Assembly (NCBI GenBank): GCA_028565635.1
Contig: JAOXYB010053500.1
Span: 1 to 26,008, forward strand
Source of the DNA: Phoronis ovalis
Taxonomy: Eukaryota > Phoronida > Phoronidae
Length of the DNA stretch: 26,008 nt
Direction: 5' to 3'
Shown here: piece by piece, positions 23,460 through 26,008 of the stretch
How the letters are laid out: every line of letters begins with the position of its first letter
Numbering within the stretch: position 1 is the first letter of the stretch
Made by a program: the position numbers and the translations under genes
The notes under the pieces: generated by a model
What the model was told of the DNA's origin: nothing
Database searches by the model: none
The model's input: the letters and a program-made list of their open reading frames with translations, nothing else

Positions 23460-23880
23460 TAATGGTCCCCTAACCAGAGATACAGTAAGTAGCTGCATCC
23501 CACGTAGTATTTATCCTGATCCCCTAGGGTGTGTTACTAACTAATGTTTCACGGGATTTAACGTTAAGTAACAAAACACTTCTAAGACGGGAGTGTTACA
23601 GTATACTTATTGCGTTAACGGTGAATAAATTGGCCGCCCGGGATTAGCTGTTTTTTTCGATGGTGACTGATGAAAGCACATGAAATTAGTTGGTGAATCG
23701 TGAATGCGTGCTTCCACGTGAACGGTTAATGACTGAGATTTATTATAATTTCAGGCGTGAATGGTGAATAAAATATGCACGCGCGAACAAAAATTAGTTG
23801 ATAAATAGGCGATGTTTTACCTTCACTCTACATTCACAGTGGTCCACACGCAACCATCCATAAGTGGTTTGTCCCTCCTC
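23460..23880. other. Intergenic sequence, no gene seen
   Basis: Scattered variants of GGTGAAT (for example near 23620, 23690 and 23765) suggest decayed repeat material. No exon with good splice sites and coding character was found. Confidence 0.4.
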
Positions 23881-24244
23881 GCTGTGTACCCTAGGGGGGC
23901 AGTCAATATGAAAGTGGGTACGTATGTTCCAACAAAATTTCGCGTGGGAAAGCGTATGTCATTCCAACCGCCGGAACATAGCGCGCGTTTTTACGCGCTT
24001 AGGGTCTGTTTTTTGGCAAAATCACGAAAAGGGGTGTATTTTTTGGAGGTGTGACACTTCGTTAGGGGTGTTTTTTCTCAAAAGTGACTTCCTTAAGGAT
24101 GTATTTTTTCAAAAAATTCACTTCCTTTATAGGGGTGTATTTTGGCAGAATTTCACTTCGTTAGGGGCTTTTTTGAAAAGCCATGTTGGAACGTACATGG
24201 GTACTACCCACTTTCATATTGACTGTCCCCTCCGGGCTGTGTAC
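23881..24244. mobile_element. MITE with 9-bp target-site duplication (Mutator-like)
   Basis: The 9-mer GCTGTGTAC directly flanks both ends (23881-23889 and 24236-24244). Between them lies a 346-bp element with inverted ends that share CAGTCAATATGAAAGTGGGTA and then, after a 7-bp difference, a TTCCAACA block. A 9-bp duplication fits Mutator-like elements. The interior (about 24010-24180) has about four degenerate repeats containing CACTTCGTTAGGGG. It carries no transposase; the open frame across it only reflects the repeats. Confidence 0.75.
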
Positions 24245-24328
24245 TAACATATCCATGCTGCCTCAAGATTTAAAATGTTTTACGCGATTCGTATACAAAC
24301 TACTTGCCTCATTATTAAGCGCATCAAC

Positions 24329-24817
24329 ATGGTACTCCATGGCCAGCTAGTGCGGCGGCTTTGCTCTGCAATCCTTTCCCGCAGTGATGACAAATATAAG
24401 GTATTCACGTGCATTGAAAAGTCTTTCCTGCGAATATATACTGAATATTTTAGAACGATTGACTACGAAAACAACTGAGTGCATTCTCTTGTGTCGTATT
24501 TGATTACTTCTGGTTTTGTATTTGCGTCCGCAGTGAAAACTACAATCAAATATTCTGGAAGAACAACATCACATAATGTTGAGCAATGCGTTTTTCAAAT
24601 AATTGTTACTTTTTCAGTAAATAATGCATTTAGTCCCGTATGCAGTACATAACCAATATATTCCGGTAACAGATAATGCTTGGCGCGGCATTCCAGTACA
24701 ATCAATGTTGAGCTTAACATCCTTTTTTCAGACATATACACAAAAGAGAAAATTGATCTCTTACGGAAATTGTCAAATGAGTCCAACGAAGCCAAAGATG
24801 TGACCAATCTGTCGTGA
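24329..24817 (+). CDS. Possible small two-exon gene, unrecognised
   Basis: An ATG at 24329 opens MVLHGQLVRRLCSAILSR, which looks like a mitochondrial targeting or amphipathic helix. The frame reaches a fair donor (AAG/GTATTC) at 24401. A strong acceptor ends at 24731 and is followed by an open frame encoding DIYTKEKIDLLRKLSNESN and more, stopping at 24817. The natural donor leaves phase 0 whereas this second frame needs phase 1. In phase 0 the second exon stops at 24803 after about 24 residues. An alternative donor at 24384 (GTGATG) would fix the phase but is weak. No family is recognised and the call may be wrong. Confidence 0.2.
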
Positions 24818-25772
24818 TGTAAAGGTTAAATGATGTTTTTATTATGCATTTACAGGAGCTCATTTTGCCATCGATTTCATGCAGTTGACATATTTTACGC
24901 CTCGCACTTCAGCTCTTAAAACTGCGCGATTTTTGTCATGCAATTATCAGGGGTCTTAACACAGATATCTAACCTATTGTATTAGGGTATCAGCTTTTAT
25001 ATAGCGTTAGGCTATATATATATCAAAAAATACTAGGGGATATTGTGTTAATTACCTGCCTAAAAATACCCACTCAACTCCAGTAAAATCACGCAGCATG
25101 TATTCCGGTAAAATTTGTGTTCTTCTCGTAACATTCCAGTAAAATCGCTTGTGAATGGTTGTATGTGGACCACTGTGGCATTATAACTATGTTTTAAGAG
25201 TAGAGTATATACCCCCACAGAACACCATTCACCACTTGAAAAAGCAAATTCAACGTGCACTATTTCCTTTGTTTTTGCTTCAGCATCAGACACAAAATTT
25301 AAGACCTCCCGGGAATATCCAAGATTCCATGGCCTCCCTCAATATTATTGACTTATTAGGACCTCTTGAATCTTGTAGTATATATAATTATATAATCGTT
25401 ACATAGTTTGAAAACGTAATTATATAAATATGAGACATACAACATATTCACTGATTGATTGTATTTATTAGATTTTATTTATGTATGCATTCATAAATAC
25501 ATTTTGAATAAATCCATCCTTTAGTTTCCAGGGTAGGCACGGAATGGATATATTCAGACTGTCATAAATAAAAACAATTATTTTACAAGTCTTACAAGTT
25601 ACATCACACAGTCATACAAAACGTTCCTGAAACTGAAGATATTGATTGCTGAGTGAACGCGTTTTAGAAGTCAAAAACATACAACTTATCTCAAAATTCC
25701 GATATAGATTAATAAATAAATAAATGTCACAAAGATCACAGGATTTGTAAGCATATAAGTGTGAGTGTGAAT
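24818..25772. other. Intergenic sequence, no gene supported
   Basis: AT-rich sequence with a run of TA repeats near 25011-25022 and three copies of a TCC[AG]GTAAAAT motif at 25079, 25104 and 25135. A minus-strand open frame around 25196-25330 reads like protein in places but has no start codon or good acceptor. Confidence 0.4.
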
Positions 25773-26008
25773 CATTGGCGGATTTACCACCGGGCGCGGA
25801 AAGTGCGCCCCCCTTCCATAAAAATAAATTTAAAAATTATAATAAATGTATATAAAATATTGTATATAAAGACTATTCTCTTTAACATTTCTGAATCGGT
25901 TGATTTTAAAAATATAAACATTTTGGGTATAGGTAAAATAACTGCGATATCCGGCAAGGACGATATATATCTGGGTACAATAATTTTTCATTTATAGCTG
26001 TTTTATAT
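25773..26008 (+). mobile_element. Possible terminus of a hAT-like transposon, cut by window end
   Basis: CATTGGCGGATTTACCA at 25773 resembles the CAGTGGCGGATCCA ends common to many hAT-type elements. A GC-rich hairpin (GGGCGC...GCGCCC, 25791-25810) and AT-rich sequence follow. Only one end is in the window, so neither a matching terminus nor a target-site duplication can be shown. Confidence 0.3.

Noticed and set aside
23924-24247. 107-codon plus-strand open frame
   Set aside because: It lies inside the 9-bp-duplication MITE and its repeated residues mirror the element's internal repeats.
25060-25330. Minus-strand open frame that reads like protein in places
   Set aside because: It has no ATG at the apparent start and no acceptor with a pyrimidine tract, and its phase does not join the minus-strand gene at 23246.

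Overview
This window looks like nuclear DNA of an invertebrate animal. It is AT-rich, its genes are split by many short GT-AG introns, and it carries small non-autonomous DNA transposons, short minisatellites and one 100-N assembly gap. The best guess is a mollusc, perhaps a bivalve, because both recognised genes are ordinary bilaterian genes that look clearly divergent from vertebrates. The species cannot be fixed from the sequence.

Layout: (1) 1-9575, + strand: a complete TMEM39 family gene (TMEM39A/B homologue), an ER multi-pass membrane protein in seven confident coding exons (1257-8648). A possible extra N-terminal exon lies at 237, and a polyadenylation signal at 9553. (2) 9915-22197, + strand: a 17-exon gene encoding a predicted 1405-residue protein with 16 zinc fingers, recognised as RREB1 (Drosophila hindsight/pebbled family). 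All 17 exons join with matching phases and no stop. Its first exon encodes MSRRKQSNPR..., the NuRD/RBBP4-docking motif best known from FOG, SALL and BCL11 proteins. (3) 22669-23246, - strand: the 3' end of an unrecognised gene, tail-to-tail with RREB1 and built from three short exons. Its last 3' splice site sits inside a 70-bp inverted duplication. (4) 23250-26008: mostly intergenic. It holds a CCCTA-rich minisatellite, a MITE with a 9-bp target-site duplication, a weak candidate for a small two-exon gene, and the possible terminus of another transposon running off the window.

The genes are packed closely: about 360 bp separate the TMEM39 polyadenylation signal from the RREB1 start codon, and the RREB1 and minus-strand polyadenylation signals lie within about 160 bp. 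Nothing indicates that the genes act in one pathway.

The observations most worth following are the FOG-like motif on RREB1, together with the absence of any CtBP-type PxDLS motif; the five tandem repeats that all begin 22-52 nt downstream of a 5' splice site; an in-frame alternative donor that would split zinc finger 16; and the stem that buries a splice acceptor of the minus-strand gene.
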